Assembly (NCBI GenBank): GCA_949128115.1
Contig: OX421963.1
Location: forward strand, 36,811,979 to 36,875,978
Length of the DNA stretch: 64,000 nt
Source: Anaspis maculata
Taxonomy: Eukaryota; Arthropoda; Insecta; Coleoptera; Scraptiidae
Direction: 5' to 3'
In this document: positions 24,001 to 35,794 of the stretch, piece by piece
Position numbering within the stretch: the stretch's first letter is position 1
Layout of the letters: each line of letters opens with the position of its first letter
Program-made: the position numbers and the translations under genes
Notes under the pieces: model-generated
The model's input: only the letters and a program-made list of their open reading frames with translations
Databases searched by the model: none
Told to the model about the DNA's origin: nothing

Positions 24001-26335
24001 GGTTTATTGGCTCGCGTAAAGAGACAGCAGTTTTTATTTAAATTAATTGATTTATGACCAAGTTGGTATCCCCTGGTAAACATAAACAATAAATTCAAAA
24101 ATGTGAGTAATAATACTTCAGATCAAGTTGCATTTATAACTTGTAGCAAAGCTTCACATGATTACATGTTTGATCAAGTCCCTAATAGAGGCTCTTGCCG
24201 TTCAAGTACGATGTTAGAGCCTCAAATTTGACACAACTTTCGACAGATGGCATACTGAACAGTTGAAGTTTAAAAGAAATACTCTTGAAAATACCGTTCA
24301 AACAGTTCGAAAAAAAAATCATTTATCTGTGACATTTTGCTAGTACTTATTTATGTATGTAAGTATAACATTTCTAATTCAAAATCACGATAGAGAAGCT
24401 TATACTCATATAGACAAAACGTACATCGATATGAGAATTCTGTTTCTGCTTGATAAAATATTCACTAGTAATAGAGAGTTATTACAGGTGGATAGTTTTC
24501 AAATGATCACCCGGTATAGGTACAATAAAAGCAAAGCTATAATTTTTCACACACGCCTTCTAATTGTACGCCAAATTACTTAAAGTTATTTCGATTTGAT
24601 GCTTTTCTTTGATAATAATACAGATTAGGAAAAAGTGCTATTATTTCCATGTGTGGTGCACGACTGCAGTTGTTTGAGGCATAATAAAATTAAGCTCTCC
24701 TTTGTGTGTAACTTGATTTTAATTTTATCGCCACCTCATAATGCGGATCTGGCTACATGCCTGCGGTTCGCAAAAATCGATTTGGTATCCATAGTGTTCA
24801 CTGCGAATGTTACTATTGCGATCTAATTTTTGATTTGCATTTTATTTATCATTAGATTAAGAGCTGAAATTTGATTCTAAGATGTTTGAGATGATCAACT
24901 TTTTGGTCCCGCTCCATGGATTTCCACTTTTACTGCATCAGTGCAGGTGATTGTTTCTGATAGTCAACCTACCCCAACCCCCTTCAACTCCTCGTAACTG
25001 CTATTAGTCAGATTTGTTTGAAATTTTGCTGACAATTTTTTTAACTGTGAATAAGCTCTCCTGCGCCAAATTTGAGTTACTATATTTGATGGTTCTTGAG
25101 CAAATAATTGAATACTCCGGTTTACTTTGTACTTTGAGTGTCTGTGATTTCCTCGGGAAGCACTTTAGGAAAAAATATCACTCTCACTTTTCGACTAAGT
25201 ATACTGAAATTTTAGTTATGCATCAAGGTAACCGTAACGCACTCTGTGTCACGCTGAAATTGAGCCACAACTTTCAAATTGATTTAGCTCAGGCATAGTT
25301 TTAGGAAAATTATTATTAATGTAATAATGTTTCATTTAGTTTACCTGACATTCATATTTATATTTATAGCTCACTGAGCAATTCAAGATTTCAAATTCAA
25401 ATTTCAAACTATGTGATCATAAACCTACTTAAGCGTGTACATTACTACTTTACTTACGGTATTGAACAATCCAATGAAGAAAATGGTAGAAGACGGACTT
25501 ACCTGGAAAAGAAAATTAACATTTAGCAAACATTGCAAAAAACTTAATTCCAATCTATTTTTCGGCGCAAAATTTCAAAATAATGGAAATCTAGTTCAAC
25601 ACAGAGCTCTAAAACACGTGTTCCAAGTTAGTTTTCTAACATGGGATTTGCACGACCGCTGATTTGTCATTGTCAGAAGGAACATGTAGGTACCTCTAGT
25701 ATTGCTAAGTATACACCAACGGAATTTCTTTGAAAGATAATTGCTGTATTTTCACATTGCTAGATCCTGGTTCCGCTTTCGGAATTGCGGCCCTCTAATC
25801 AATCTTGCGAATATCTAATTGGAGCTTTCGAAATTGGAACCTTTCATTGTTTTCATATTTCCAACTCCGCATAATAATATTTAACGTATAAAACGGTGGA
25901 CAAATTAGTCGCTAGTAATGATGCTAAGAATAGGAAGAGAATGCTCACCTACCTATTTAAATGCGTTCAGGTCATTTTTAAACCCAGTCTATTTGTGGAG
26001 CTCATTATAATTTGCAAAGCATGGGAAAGATTATGCGGACATTTGAAAAAATATTTACAAATACACTTTTAATTGTCAAGTTTCGGTTTAATCAGATATC
26101 TATCGAGATATTTATGTATTTATCCCGTAAGTAGGAGTTTTTGTTTTTATGAAAAGGAATGTATATGTCAATTCCTTGAATAAGTATGAATTTACTTGAG
26201 GCTATGCCGTCTCGCAAAACTTGTAGGTACATTTTAGACAAAGAGAATGTTTTGGTTGAGAAAAAGTTGAAAAGTGAGAGTACTATTATGTTTTCAAGTG
26301 CTGCCCATGGTAGCATTTCAGCAGGCTACTAGTAG
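21090..26335. other. Spacer, no gene seen
   Basis: More than 5 kb in which I find no reading frame above about 100 codons, no recognised protein motif and no clear element boundary. The segment near 22,994-23,015 shares TTCAACTGACCAGTCCTCA with 9.06 kb. A diverged exon of a host gene could be hidden here and would not be visible without similarity search or transcripts. Confidence 0.4.
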
Positions 26336-26339
26336 ATCC

Positions 26340-27390
26340 ACAGGGTGTTTCCAAAATGGTGATACAAACTTCTAGGGGAGATTCCCTATCAAAAATGGAC
26401 CAGGAAAAAATACAACTTTGATGTCCTAAAATGCTCCGTTGAAAAGATACAAGGTGTTCAAGTTGACTTATTGAAAACGATTTTTTGACATAACTTTTGA
26501 ATCGTTCAACTGATGATTTTGTTCAAATTTGGAACAAAGTTAACTAGAATAAGTCTTTATCGAATAATAGCAACGTGATTTGAGAAAAAAATTCAGGGTA
26601 GATAATGGGGGAGTGTCTTCATATTCCCCCCCCCCCTATTTCAACCCCCCTAGCTATTTTCCATAATTGTTCTAATTTTTGAATTCTACGTCCAATTTAG
26701 AAAAAAGTTATTCCTGCAAAAATTTGATTAGAGACTTCATTTTCGAGATATTTGGATTTGAAACTTTGGAAAACATCTCGAAATCGCCACTTTCAATGAG
26801 CCCAATTTTTTTTTCCCTGAAAACTTCTCGTTTCTCAGGAAAAATAGTGGTTTATCAACTTAGAAATTCTAGAAAACCTATTTCTGCTCAGAAACCGTGA
26901 TTTTTTTTGGATTCTAATTTTTAGGCCTTTGAAAGTGGCAATTTCGAGATGTTTTCCAAAGTTTCAAACCTAGATATCTCAAAAACGAAGCCTCTAATCA
27001 AAATTTTGCAGAGGTATCTTTTTTCTCTAAATTGAACGTACAATGCAAAAAAAAGAACAATTTGAAAAAATAGATAGGAGTATAAAAAATAGGGGGGTAA
27101 AAATGAGGACACACCCCCATTATCTATACCCCTGAACTTTTTTTATCAACACGTTACTATTATTCGATAGAGACTTATTTCAGCTAACTTCGTTGAAAAT
27201 TTGAACTGAATCGGTTGAACGGTTCAAAATTTATGTCAAAAAATCAGTTTTACACCCTTCAAGTCAACTTGAACACCCTGTAACTTTTCAACGGAGGATT
27301 TTAGGACATCGAAGATATATTTTTTCTTGGTTCATTTTTGATGGGGAATCTCCCCTAGAAGTTTGTATCACCATTTTGGAAACACCCTGT
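26340..27390. repeat. Foldback element A, ACAGGGTG ends
   Basis: The left terminus ACAGGGTGTTTCCAAAATGG and the right terminus CCATTTTGGAAACACCCTGT are an exact 20-base inverted repeat. Symmetry continues along almost the full half-length: TTCTAGGGGAGATTCCC / GGGAATCTCCCCTAGAA, then the CCCCCC-flanked segment, then ATTAGAGACTTC / GAAGCCTCTAAT. So it is two ~520-base arms with little or no loop. The inner part is also shared with foldback B (28.9-29.8 kb). No coding capacity. Confidence 0.85.
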
Positions 27391-27654
27391 ATAGAGAGTG
27401 GTCCGACTTTTATGTCATTAAATTCAAGGATCGATATAGTGCGGGAGCCCACTGCAAAATTCTGGGTCGATCGCTTTTATGAAGAATTTCTGTTTCAATC
27501 GATAGTGGGCAATACGATGAATCTTCCGATACCCGACAGCCACCTTGCATCCCCTGCTATAAGGGTCGCCGCCGGTTTTAAAGATGCTCATTTTGAATCA
27601 TTTTTTACACCTCTTGCTTATATAAAAAAATGTCACAATGATTGACAGAAGGCG

Positions 27655-27733
27655 ACATGGTCGAGTGGTCTAGATCAAAGTAAACGAATTCAAAGGTCGG
27701 AGGTTCTAATCTCCGCGAATACCTTTTTTTTTA
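27655..27733 (+). repeat. tRNA-like sequence in left arm of element C
   Basis: ATGGTCGAGTGGTCTAGA matches an A box. The block CGGAGGTTCTAATCTCCG, 35 bases later, resembles a T arm and B box. It is followed by a T-run from 27,723. The acceptor stem does not close, so it is tRNA-like and not a functional tRNA. The mirror copy in the other arm is nearly identical. Confidence 0.5.
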
Positions 27734-28307
27734 ATTCTTTTTTTTTTCGCATTTAAAAAGCTTGACTTACTTGAACTTTTTAAAATTGCGGAATTGGACG
27801 ACGTTTCTCAATTTGGAGTAACTTTCGTCGCTAAATTTATTAATGCTGCCGTTTTTTCACACAAAAAATACGGCATTTCCTAGTATAGTGCTCTTTCTTC
27901 AAACGTGAGTGCCATGAAAACCAGTGGAGTGTGGAGAATTGAAAAAAATAAGGGTTTCCTAAAATCAGGTGTGAAAGTGTATAAGTATGTATTTCAAAAT
28001 TTCAAAATCCGAAAAACTCGATTTTTTTCCAAAATTTTCATATATTTTTTGAAAAAAGACCCTCATTCTCTTGCCAGCTCAGATTTAAATAACTAATTTT
28101 TCTGTTACGTTTTTAGCTGCACAGATTTGGCAGTAACTCACGCCAAAAGAATTCATCTGTTGTTTCTCTTCCGCTCTGCAGCTGATCCGCAGTCAGTTTC
28201 AGCCGTTTTTTATGCTAGGAAATAACATCCTCAACTACTGAAAATGATATCTTTGTATTAAACAGTGATATGTGTCTGTCAAGCTTTTAAAATGCGAAAA
28301 AAAAAGA

Positions 28308-28391
28308 ATAAAAAAAAGGTATTCGCGGAGATTAGAACCTCTGACCTTTGAATTCGTTTACTTTTATCTAGACCACTCGACCATCTCGCCT
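28308..28391 (-). repeat. tRNA-like sequence in right arm of element C
   Basis: Minus-strand mirror of the left-arm block: GATGGTCGAGTGGTCTAGAT, then CAGAGGTTCTAATCTCCGCG, then a T-run. It differs from the other arm by only a few substitutions, implying either recent formation of the foldback or arm-to-arm gene conversion. Confidence 0.5.
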
Positions 28392-28652
28392 TCTGTCAGT
28401 CATTGTGACATTTTTTTATATAAGCTAGAGGTGTAAAAAATGATTCAAAATGGGCATCTTTAAAACCGGCGGCGACCCTTTTAGCAGGGGATGGAAGGTG
28501 GCTGTTGGGTATCGGAAGATTCATCGTATTGCCCACTATCGATTGAAACAGAAATTCTTCATAAAAGCGATCGACCCAGAATTTTGCAGTGGGCTCCCGG
28601 ACTAATAGAGAATGAGAAATGAAGGGGACTTTATCGAGAAAACATATTTGAG

Positions 28653-28895
28653 CCCATGAAAACCACAATGGTGTAAGTCACAATTTTGAGTTTTTCGATT
28701 TTTGACATATTCAGAGTCTCCTTTTTTTGCTCTATTTTTTAAGCTAAGAATAAGAAACGCAGCACTTTTTGCAAAAAAATTACACGCCTCCGCTTCTCTG
28801 CCTCGCTGTACATTCGAATGGGATCTTCTAACTTTGCAGGGCCATATCTCAAAATGATGTTTTATGACTTACACCATGCTGGCTTTCACCGGCTC
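28653..28895. mobile_element. 243-base MITE inserted in an arm of element B
   Basis: ATTTGAG is present immediately before (28,646-28,652) and after (28,896-28,902), and only once at the matching place in the other arm of B, so this is a target duplication of about 7-8 bases. The ends are inverted: CATGAAAACCACAATGGTGT / ACACCATGCTGGCTTTCACC, followed inward by AAGTCA / TGACTT and CAAAATG-type sequence. The duplication length suggests a hAT-type insertion, but the termini are too diverged to be sure. Confidence 0.7.
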
Positions 28896-29882
28896 ATTTG
28901 AGAAATGCCTACTAACAGAGATATCCCCCTTCAAAGTTGGAAATAAATAATCGTTTTTTCCGCATAACTTTTGAACCGTTCAACCGATTTGATTCAAAAT
29001 AGAACCAAAGGTTTACTGAAATTATCCCCTGTCGAACAATCATAACATGTTCCAAGAGAAAGTTTCAGGGGCGTAGACATTATGGGGGTGTCCCTACTTT
29101 TCCCCTCCTATTTTCTACCCCCTAGTTATTTTTGGAAACTGTTTATTAACTAATTAATATGATTGATTATAATTTTGAACTCTACGTTCAATTTAGAAGA
29201 AAAAACTACTCTTGCAAAATTTTGATTAGAAGCTTCGTTCAGGATAGATATTTGAGTTTGAAACTTTGGAAAACATCCCGAAATCGTCAGAAATCTTTCC
29301 AGAGACCAAATTGTTTTTTTCCAGAAAATTTCTCGTGTTTTGGAAAAAATGGTGGTTCATCAACTTAAAAATTCTAGAAAACCTATTTCAGCTGAGAGTT
29401 TTACTCGATTTTAATTTTTAGACCTTTGAAAGTTGTGCTTTTGAGATTTTTTCCAAACCTTCAATCCTAAATATCTCCCAAACAAAGCCTCTAATCAAAA
29501 TTCTGCAAGAGTGATTTTTTCTTCAAAAGTAAACGTAGAATTCAAAACTATGAACAGTTCCCAAGAATAACTAGAGAGGTGAAAAATAGATGAGGGGAAG
29601 TAGGAACACTCCTTAATTCTACGCTCCTGAAACTTTTTTATAAAATATGTTATGATTGTTCGACAGGGAATAATTTCAGTAAACCTTTGGTTTTATTTTG
29701 AATCAAATCGGTTGAACGGTTCAAAAGTTAATCGGAAAAAACGATTATTTGGTTCCAACTTTGAAGGGCTGTATCTCTGTTATTAGGCATTTCTCAAATA
29801 TGTTTTCTGGAAAAAATCCCTTTCATTTTTCATTCTCTATCGATCCTTGAACTGAATGACATAAAAGTCGAACCACCCTGTA

Positions 29883-30949
29883 TAAACTGCTGGACAACAA
29901 AGTTGTCGGCATCGGAAAAATGGTCCGTTTTTGAAGACCAATAACTTCCGATTGCCGAATGTGATTTGCATTTTGTTTATTGTGGTCATTAGCCTCATGT
30001 TTCCGTAGCCTATCCCGTAACGGTAAATATTGAAAAACTCCATGTGAAATTTTTACAGGGTGATATGTAAAATGCTGCGAAATTGCACCAAGTTCATCGT
30101 GCTCTCCATTTGTCAAAAAAAAATTCTATGCATTCCAATACAAAAATCTAGAAGTATGGTGTATTACCTCGAAACGGTTTTGGAATTATCCTGATTGGAA
30201 GTCTAATATTGGAGATTTAATTTTTTATGTTTTATGTTACAGATTTGCCTTGTTCGCACGCGAGATTAAGTCACTTTTGATGAATGGATATTGAAACTGA
30301 GCAAGACTGTTCATACAACAGTCCAGGACAATTTTACTCTCAACACAACCCGAATATGGGGTCAAGCAGAGGGCACTTTTTTAAATGGTTGTCACTGCCT
30401 GTTTATCGTACATTAGATTTCGTCAGAATTTCATCAGAATTTTAGATGTCAAACATGTCCTATTCGCAAGTTTACACCCCTGAACATAGTAACGATATAA
30501 AACTTCAGTTTCCGAGAAAAGTAAAGCCCCCCTGTACGTTATACTTTTTGTGCTTGTGCTATGCCTGAGTTTCACAAATCTGCAACATTCAACATAGAGA
30601 TTTATATCGTCAACGTTCGACTCCCAATCTGGGTAATTCCAAAACTGTTTCGAGATAAAACATCACACTTCATGATTTTTGTATTAGAATATTGAAAAAA
30701 TCTATTTTTATTTTTTGAAAAATGGGGGTATGATGAAGTCGTTACCATTTTGCATCATTTTACGTATCACCCTGTAGAAAATTTACATGAAGTTTCTCAA
30801 CGTTCACTATTATAGGAAGAGTTACGGAAAGATTACAGGCTAATGACCGCAATGAACAAAATGGAAATCGAAATCGGCAATCGGGAGATATTGACCTCCA
30901 AAGTCGAACCATTTTTCCGATATCAACAACTTCGTTGTTCAGCAGTTTA
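29883..30949. repeat. Foldback element D, ~1.07 kb
   Basis: The left end TAAACTGCTGGACAACAAAG and the right end CTTCGTTGTTCAGCAGTTTA are inverted. Inner pairs include TTTTTACAGGGTGATA / TATCACCCTGTAGAAA, CCTCGAAACGGTTTTGGAAT / ATTCCAAAACTGTTTCGAG and GATTTTTGTATTAGAAT-type sequence. The arms of about 350 bases are more diverged than those of A or B. It abuts the right end of element B. No coding capacity. Confidence 0.7.
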
Positions 30950-31235
30950 GTTCCAGAGGCAAGGGCTGAAAGACTGTCCCACCAGCAATGCATTGCATTG
31001 CAGTTGCGGAGGAAAAATTGAGACTGGTGACTGTTACATTACACCTTCTGCAGGCAGATGCAAGCATGTTTCGCTGCTTTTGCCATCAGTAGCTCCTACC
31101 CCTGCCATTCCTGCCGTATAGAGTCTGCTGGATGATCGCCCAATCCCCAGTGGGTCACAAAACCTAAACCTGGATCTTGACAGTGAGGACACAACAAACG
31201 TTTGCGTCCCAAACACAAACTTATTATAAGATAAA

Positions 31236-31439
31236 ATGGCGGACAAGCAAGCACCAACAATTGATTCTTTGTGTGGAAAATGTAAGAAAAACGTTGTCAT
31301 TGGTCTTAAGTATATGGTGTGTGGTGAAAGTTCCCATGCCAGCTGTGCCACACAATGTACTACAGTGGAAATTGTCGAGGACGGCCTTGTAAAGTGCTGC
31401 GAGCAAAAATCCATTCTCACAAATGATGACGTTATCTGA
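31236..31439 (+). pseudogene. Retroelement ORF1-like fragment with PHD-like zinc finger
   Basis: A 67-codon frame starting MADKQAPTIDSLCGKC. It shows a Cys/His pattern CxxC..(13).. C..(5)..H..C..(4)..C within about 40 residues (CGKC near residue 13, VCGESSH near 28, SCATQC near 35), then VEIVEDGLVKCC. This spacing resembles the PHD-like fingers at the N-terminus of ORF1 proteins of some insect non-LTR retrotransposons. The frame stops just after the finger, with no gag or RT sequence downstream, so it is a fragment or a 5'-only remnant. It could instead be a degenerate exon of an unrelated finger protein. Confidence 0.4.
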
Positions 31440-31444
31440 AGCGA

Positions 31445-32205
31445 CGATGAGCAGTGTTTTTTTACAATATCTCGAAAACTAAAACTGATAGGTAAATTTT
31501 TTTTCTTGGATCATTCAATTACCATGAAAATGCGTTTTTCTCTAATTTAACCGAATTTGTATCTCTTAAGATAAGAGAGATACCCATGCTTAGCTTCGAA
31601 AAAACGGACACCTGTATTGTTCACTTTCAACAATGCCTATGATTTCCGCGGACATCGCTGACAAGGGCCGGAGGTTACAATGTTCGGCAATGATCGGTCA
31701 CGCCATTGAGCGAATTGTCATCATTATCCGTAATATTATGAACGTCATCCATATGAAAAGTAAACAGAATTTGGGAGAGAGTTGTTTGCAAAACTTTTAA
31801 TTCTTTAATGACGAAAGACAAAGGGAACGGAACCGATGTACCTACTTAATCCTGGGCAACGCAACGCAATGAATTGAAGGGGATGTTTTTGTTCCCTCGT
31901 CTTCTTATTCTCCCCTTTTTGTTCTCTCTAAAAGAGTGCAAGTCTAGCCGAATCCTGATGCCGGAGAAAGCCATAAACTATGATGGTGAAAACTGGCTGG
32001 TGGGTTTTATGTCCTGAACGTCGTCCTGATTCCTGCGATCGAGTGTCTGCCCACCAGTGAATGTGTTTTTTTCCGGATATTTGGGGCGGATGCTCCTCAA
32101 CAAACGATCTCTCTTTTCGGGGGGTATGGTGGTGAGGTAACCTTCGCGATAAAATATGGCCATCAGGAATCTAGCCAAAATTAATGCAAAGTTCGCAGCA
32201 CAAAA
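31445..32205. other. Spacer, no gene seen
   Basis: No supported gene. A minus-strand open frame at 31,978-32,478 runs through this region into the adjacent SINE and is not credible as a protein. Confidence 0.4.
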
Positions 32206-32207
32206 TA

Positions 32208-32555
32208 TAGAGGAGCTTGTGGTGTGGTTAGTTAGCGCGTTCGACTGCCACTCCAGAGGTCGCGGGTTCGATCTCCGCCGGGGACGGATTTTCGGCCTCG
32301 AAAACAAGCTCCTTGGTTTAGTTGGAATGCTTGCTAAATGCAAGACGCGCCCGCATAGCACGTAAAATACGAACGATGGTGCCGACCCCATGCGATGTTG
32401 GTGGTCGTTAAAAATCCCTACCCTGTGTTGGAACACACAGGGGTTCGGCAAAATTTCCGGTATAGTGGAGGAAAGCATTCACCGGCGTCGGTGTTAGGCC
32501 TCGTTGCGGAAATAGGCCGACGTTAAATAAACGAATAAAAAAAAAAAAAAAAATA
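32208..32555 (+). repeat. tRNA-derived SINE with poly(A) tail (second family)
   Basis: The head GTGGTTAGTTAGCGCGTTCG is an A box and GTCGCGGGTTCGATCTCCGC is a B box, 35-40 bases apart. The body includes GGGTTCGGCAAAATTTCCGG and GGTGTTAGGCCTCGTTGCGG and ends TTAAATAAACG(AATA) with an A17-type tail at 32,537-32,554. Sequence and tail differ from the SINE at 32.73 kb, so two SINE families sit side by side. Confidence 0.8.
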
Positions 32556-32727
32556 AGAAGCGCAGAATGAAGGCTCAGTGCCACGGACTCACTTGTCGTT
32601 AACTTAGATGATTTCTTGAGGGCACTAAAGAAGCAAAATTTCTTTTCAACCAGTTTAGTTTCAACCAATCAGGACAGCTGAATAGGTCTAGGCAAGTCGA
32701 TTTGATCTATCGACTCGTCTATCGATG

Positions 32728-32894
32728 AAATCTGGAGCGGTGGTAGCCGAATGGTACAGGTGATGGCAAGCCAAACCATTCGCGCTGCCCTGTGTGGGTT
32801 CGAATCCTACTTCATCCATGGATATTTTGTGCTGTCCCCGAGGTTGCATGGTAGAGCAGCTTATAGCTGAATGCCGCCTCGTAAAATAAGACAA
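32728..32894 (+). repeat. tRNA-derived SINE, tail interrupted by the large transposon
   Basis: Plus-strand copy of the 14.5-kb SINE, with head GGAGCGGTGGTAGCCGAATG, B box GTGGGTTCGAATCCTACTTC and body up to GCCTCGTAAAATAAGACAA. At 32,895 it is cut by CCCAGC. The missing A-rich tail (TTAAATTTAAAAAAAA..) is found 6 kb away, starting at 38,969, just after the other end of the transposon. The uninterrupted copy at 14.5 kb reads CAATTAAAA across the same junction. Confidence 0.85.
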
Positions 32895-33110
32895 CCCAGC
32901 TAACACACACTTGCTGGCCGCCAGCTGGCTACGTGTTGGCCATGCTGGCTGAGTGCTGGCAACGGCATCTCAGCATCGGGCCCTTGCTGGCGCAATACAT
33001 ACAAATTACGCGTTGTACAGGTGTATTGGCCTGCCACTGGCCAGCTGCAACAAATACTAACCTTTTTCACACGCATATGTGCACAACCAGGATGGCAGCC
33101 TGGTTAGTTC
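32895..33110. promoter_or_regulatory. Left subterminal repeat cluster
   Basis: At least ten copies of the pentamer GCTGG or its complement CCAGC, often as TGGCC/GGCCA, occur in about 200 bases. Examples are TTGCTGGCCGCCAGCTGGC at about 32,910, TGTTGGCCATGCTGGCTGAG, GAGTGCTGGCAACG, CTTGCTGGCGC, CACTGGCCAGCTGC and ATGGCAGCCTGG. They occur in both orientations. In plant CACTA elements such clustered subterminal motifs bind the accessory protein TnpA. I infer the same role here. The cluster also lies directly upstream of the first gene and may hold its promoter. Confidence 0.6.
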
Positions 33111-33589
33111 TGTTTTGCTCGTGATATCGCAATGGTGGTAAGAATGAAAGTAACTAAATCTGTCACTTCACTTGTCAATAATCTTGACATTGCGACTTTG
33201 CCGCGTTCTGATGTCGAGGTTAGGTTGTCTTTTACTTTCGTCTTTTGGTCTATTTTTGAAGTGGATCCTCCAGTAGGAAATCATACTGGGAGTCGGGACT
33301 GTGAACTGATGCCGATGAGACTACAGAGACGGTAAATTGTTTATTGACCGATTTGAAGAGGTGCTACGTCGCGTACAGAGGTAGGTACGTTTCCCAACAC
33401 AGAATAACGCCGCTGTGTAAGTCCTTTTTTGTAAAATACTATCAAACTAGCATAGCTTAGCTAAACTTCTTTATGAGTAAAACAAGGTCATGTTTTTCAG
33501 GTGATCAGGTGGTGGAAGATGGACTTTTAATTCACTGTTGTAGTGTAGCTGCTTGAAGTCTTCCGGACACACACAACCCTGACAAAATA

Positions 33590-35794
33590 ATGGCAAAGGC
33601 AGAGGATAGCGCGGACGTGTGAGTACTTATTTCAAAAATACCATCAACATAGCTCTTAGCATTTGTAATTCTTTTCAACATGGAGCTCAGTTCAAGTGCT
33701 TCAAAAAGTTCTATCTACAAAGCTCTCCAAAAAAGTTTTAAGACAACTATAGAACTTGCAGAATTAGACGCCGATGCAAAGAAAACAAAAAAAATTAAAG
33801 GGTCATCCAATGTTTACTGTGATACCAACAAGCTGTCGAGTGCTTGTGAAACTTCTTTTGATGACAATATTGATGTGGAGTTCCCTTATCTACAGTCGAC
33901 TAACCAAGAAACTTACATTTCTGCTGACGATGAACATCAAACCATAGACTTTGAGGAGGGCAATTTGCCGTTTAATAGTGATTCTTGGGATTCTTTTAAT
34001 TCTGAATCTTTTTCGAGTTCTGATGAAAGTGATAACAAACAAAATAATAAGAGTGATACGAAAGTAGATTCTAGGGATTTTCTTGTGAACTGGTATATGA
34101 AGAACAATATTTCCCTTATTGCTCTGTCTGAGTTACTCACTTGGTTTGCCACCAAACCTGATATAAGTAACCTTCCAAAAGATAGCCGTACACTGGTACA
34201 TACTCCAAGAAATATTATGATCGAAAAGCAGGGTTGTGGAAATTTTTTCTATTTCGGTGTCAAAAACAAACTTGAGAAAATTGCTAGTAAAAAAGAAGTT
34301 GAAGAGTTTTCACTTGATTTTAATGTGGATGGTATTCCACTGCATAAGAGCACAAAGCTTTCATTCTGGCCAATTTTATGTAAAATTTATTCACAAGATG
34401 AGGAGGACTTGTTCCCTGTTGCAATATATTGTGGCCCTACCAAACCTCCCCTTGATGAGTATTTTTCCAAGTTTGTACAAGAAATGTCACTGTTATTGGA
34501 AACTGGTCTAGTGATAGGTGAACGAACTATCCCTGTAAACATTAGGTCGTTCTGCTGTGATACTCCTGCAAGATGCTTCATCAAAAACATAAAGGGACAT
34601 AATGCCTATCAAGGTTGTGATAAGTGTAGTGGCCGGGGTGACTATCAAAATAGAAGGATGCGTTTTCTTGATTTCAATGCTGAAGAACGAAGCGACGAAG
34701 GATTTTCTCTGAATCAAGACAAAAATCATCACAATGGAATTTCACCCCTTGGTGTTTTGAAGATTGGCATGGTGTCTCAATTCCCAATTGATTATATGCA
34801 CTGTATTTGCCTAGGAGTAATGAAAAAATTACTTCATTATTGGAGGGATAATGGGCGTAACTTCAATATCTCGAAAAACACGTTATTATTGTTGGACGGA
34901 AAAATTGCTGAAGCAAAAAATTATTGGCCTGTCGATTTTAATAGAAAACCTAGACCTTTAATAGAGTTGGAACGATTCAAGGCTAATGAACTGCATCAGT
35001 TTTTACATTACATTACACCCATTTTGAAAGATATTTTGCCTGAGGTCATATACTGCAATATAATGCTTCTTAAATTTGGACTTACAATTTTATTAGTTGA
35101 CAGCTTAAGGCACTTTCATGATTATGCAAACACGCTGCTTCGTACTTTTGTTGAAAATGCCGTGCAAATTTATGGGGAAAATTTTTGTACATATAATTCT
35201 CATGTTGTCATACACTTGGCAGCCGATGCAGACCACTTTGGATCTCTTAGGACAACCACCTGTTTTCCGTTTGAAAATGAGCTTCAAAAATTGAAAAAAA
35301 TGTTACGAAAATCAAATCAATGCTTGCAGCAAGTAATTCGACGAATTTATGAACGGGAAAATTTAGTCAACCCTTTACAAAACCCAGCGACATTAGGGGA
35401 AGATTTCCAGTTATTGAATAGGATTGGTCCTCCAAGATCAATACATATCAATCCTGAAGAAGGGGATTTTTTCAAAAAATGCGTCTCAAAAAAATTTGTA
35501 CTTAAAAATGAAAAAGGAAATGATTGCGTTCAATTTAGCTCTCTAGAGATAGCCAGGATTCTGTATTTTGTTAGACCTAAAAATTCGAATGATGTCATTT
35601 TGATTTGTGAACAGCTTGATGTTCTTGGACCCTTAACGGAGTACCCAACAGATTCATCACTACTTTCGATTTTGCTTGTAGCCGTCAATAAAAATAATGT
35701 AATTCGTCGTCCGGCAGAAGATATTTTGCATAAAGGACTGTTACTTCCATACAATGAAAATTTCTGTTTCACTCCCCTAATGCATTTATTGTAG
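33590..35794 (+). CDS. Tnp2-like (CMC/EnSpm) DDE transposase
   Basis: An uninterrupted 704-codon frame from ATG 33,680. An upstream ATG at 33,590 is likely: a 72-base intron 33,619-33,690 (GTGAGT..CTCAG) joins MAKAEDSADV in frame to SSASKS, giving about 710 residues. Numbering below is from 33,680. Residues 80-130 are Ser/Asp/Glu-rich. FWPILC with VDG (D217), then AIYCGPTKPP, CCDTPAR (D294), a CxxC (C313/C316), DYMHCICLGVMK (D371xxH374, the [C/D]xxH signature of CMC and related DDE transposases), and a candidate third acid E437 in RFKANELHQFL. HLAADADHFGSL..FPFEN (512-533) parallels the DUF4218-like C-terminal part of plant Tnp2 proteins. The protein should bind and cut element ends in the nucleus. 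No frameshift or internal stop is present. The choice of E437 is tentative. Confidence 0.85.

Larger units (their letters stand above)
27437..28605. mobile_element. Foldback element C with tRNA-like sequences, TA target duplication
   Basis: The termini TAGTGCGGGAGCCCACTGCA (left) and TGCAGTGGGCTCCCGGACTA (right) pair, and the arms stay paired for about 350 bases. It is flanked by TA on both sides (27,435-27,436 and 28,606-28,607). The opposite arm of host element B shows the uninterrupted sequence with one TA, which proves insertion. Each arm holds a tRNA-like block followed by a T-run, both reading toward the centre. A second copy of the family lies at 50,562-51,680. A nearly stop-free frame of ~68 codons in each arm is a by-product of arm identity. 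A TA duplication fits the Tc1/mariner-PIF-like group, but no transposase is present. Confidence 0.8.
27391..29881. repeat. Foldback element B, interrupted twice
   Basis: The right end at 29,881 (..AAGTCGAACCACCCTG) pairs with the left end at 27,396-27,436 (GAGTGGTCCGACTTTTATG..GGATCGATA). The left arm then stops, resumes at 28,606 (TAGAGAATGAGAAATGAAGG), stops again at 28,652 and resumes at 28,896. Skipping the two insertions, the left arm follows the uninterrupted right arm base for base with minor divergence, so the right arm serves as the empty-site control for both insertions. The inner arms run from GAGAAATGCCTA(C) to (T)TAGGCATTTCTC. Confidence 0.75.

Noticed and set aside
27376..27645. 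Conserved 68-residue peptide shared by frames at 27,376-27,645 and 28,396-28,668
   Set aside because: It lies in the two arms of foldback C. The second family copy at 50.6 kb is interrupted and does not preserve the frame.
31978..32478. 166-codon minus-strand frame
   Set aside because: Runs antisense through the tRNA-derived SINE at 32.2-32.55 kb. No protein similarity recognised.
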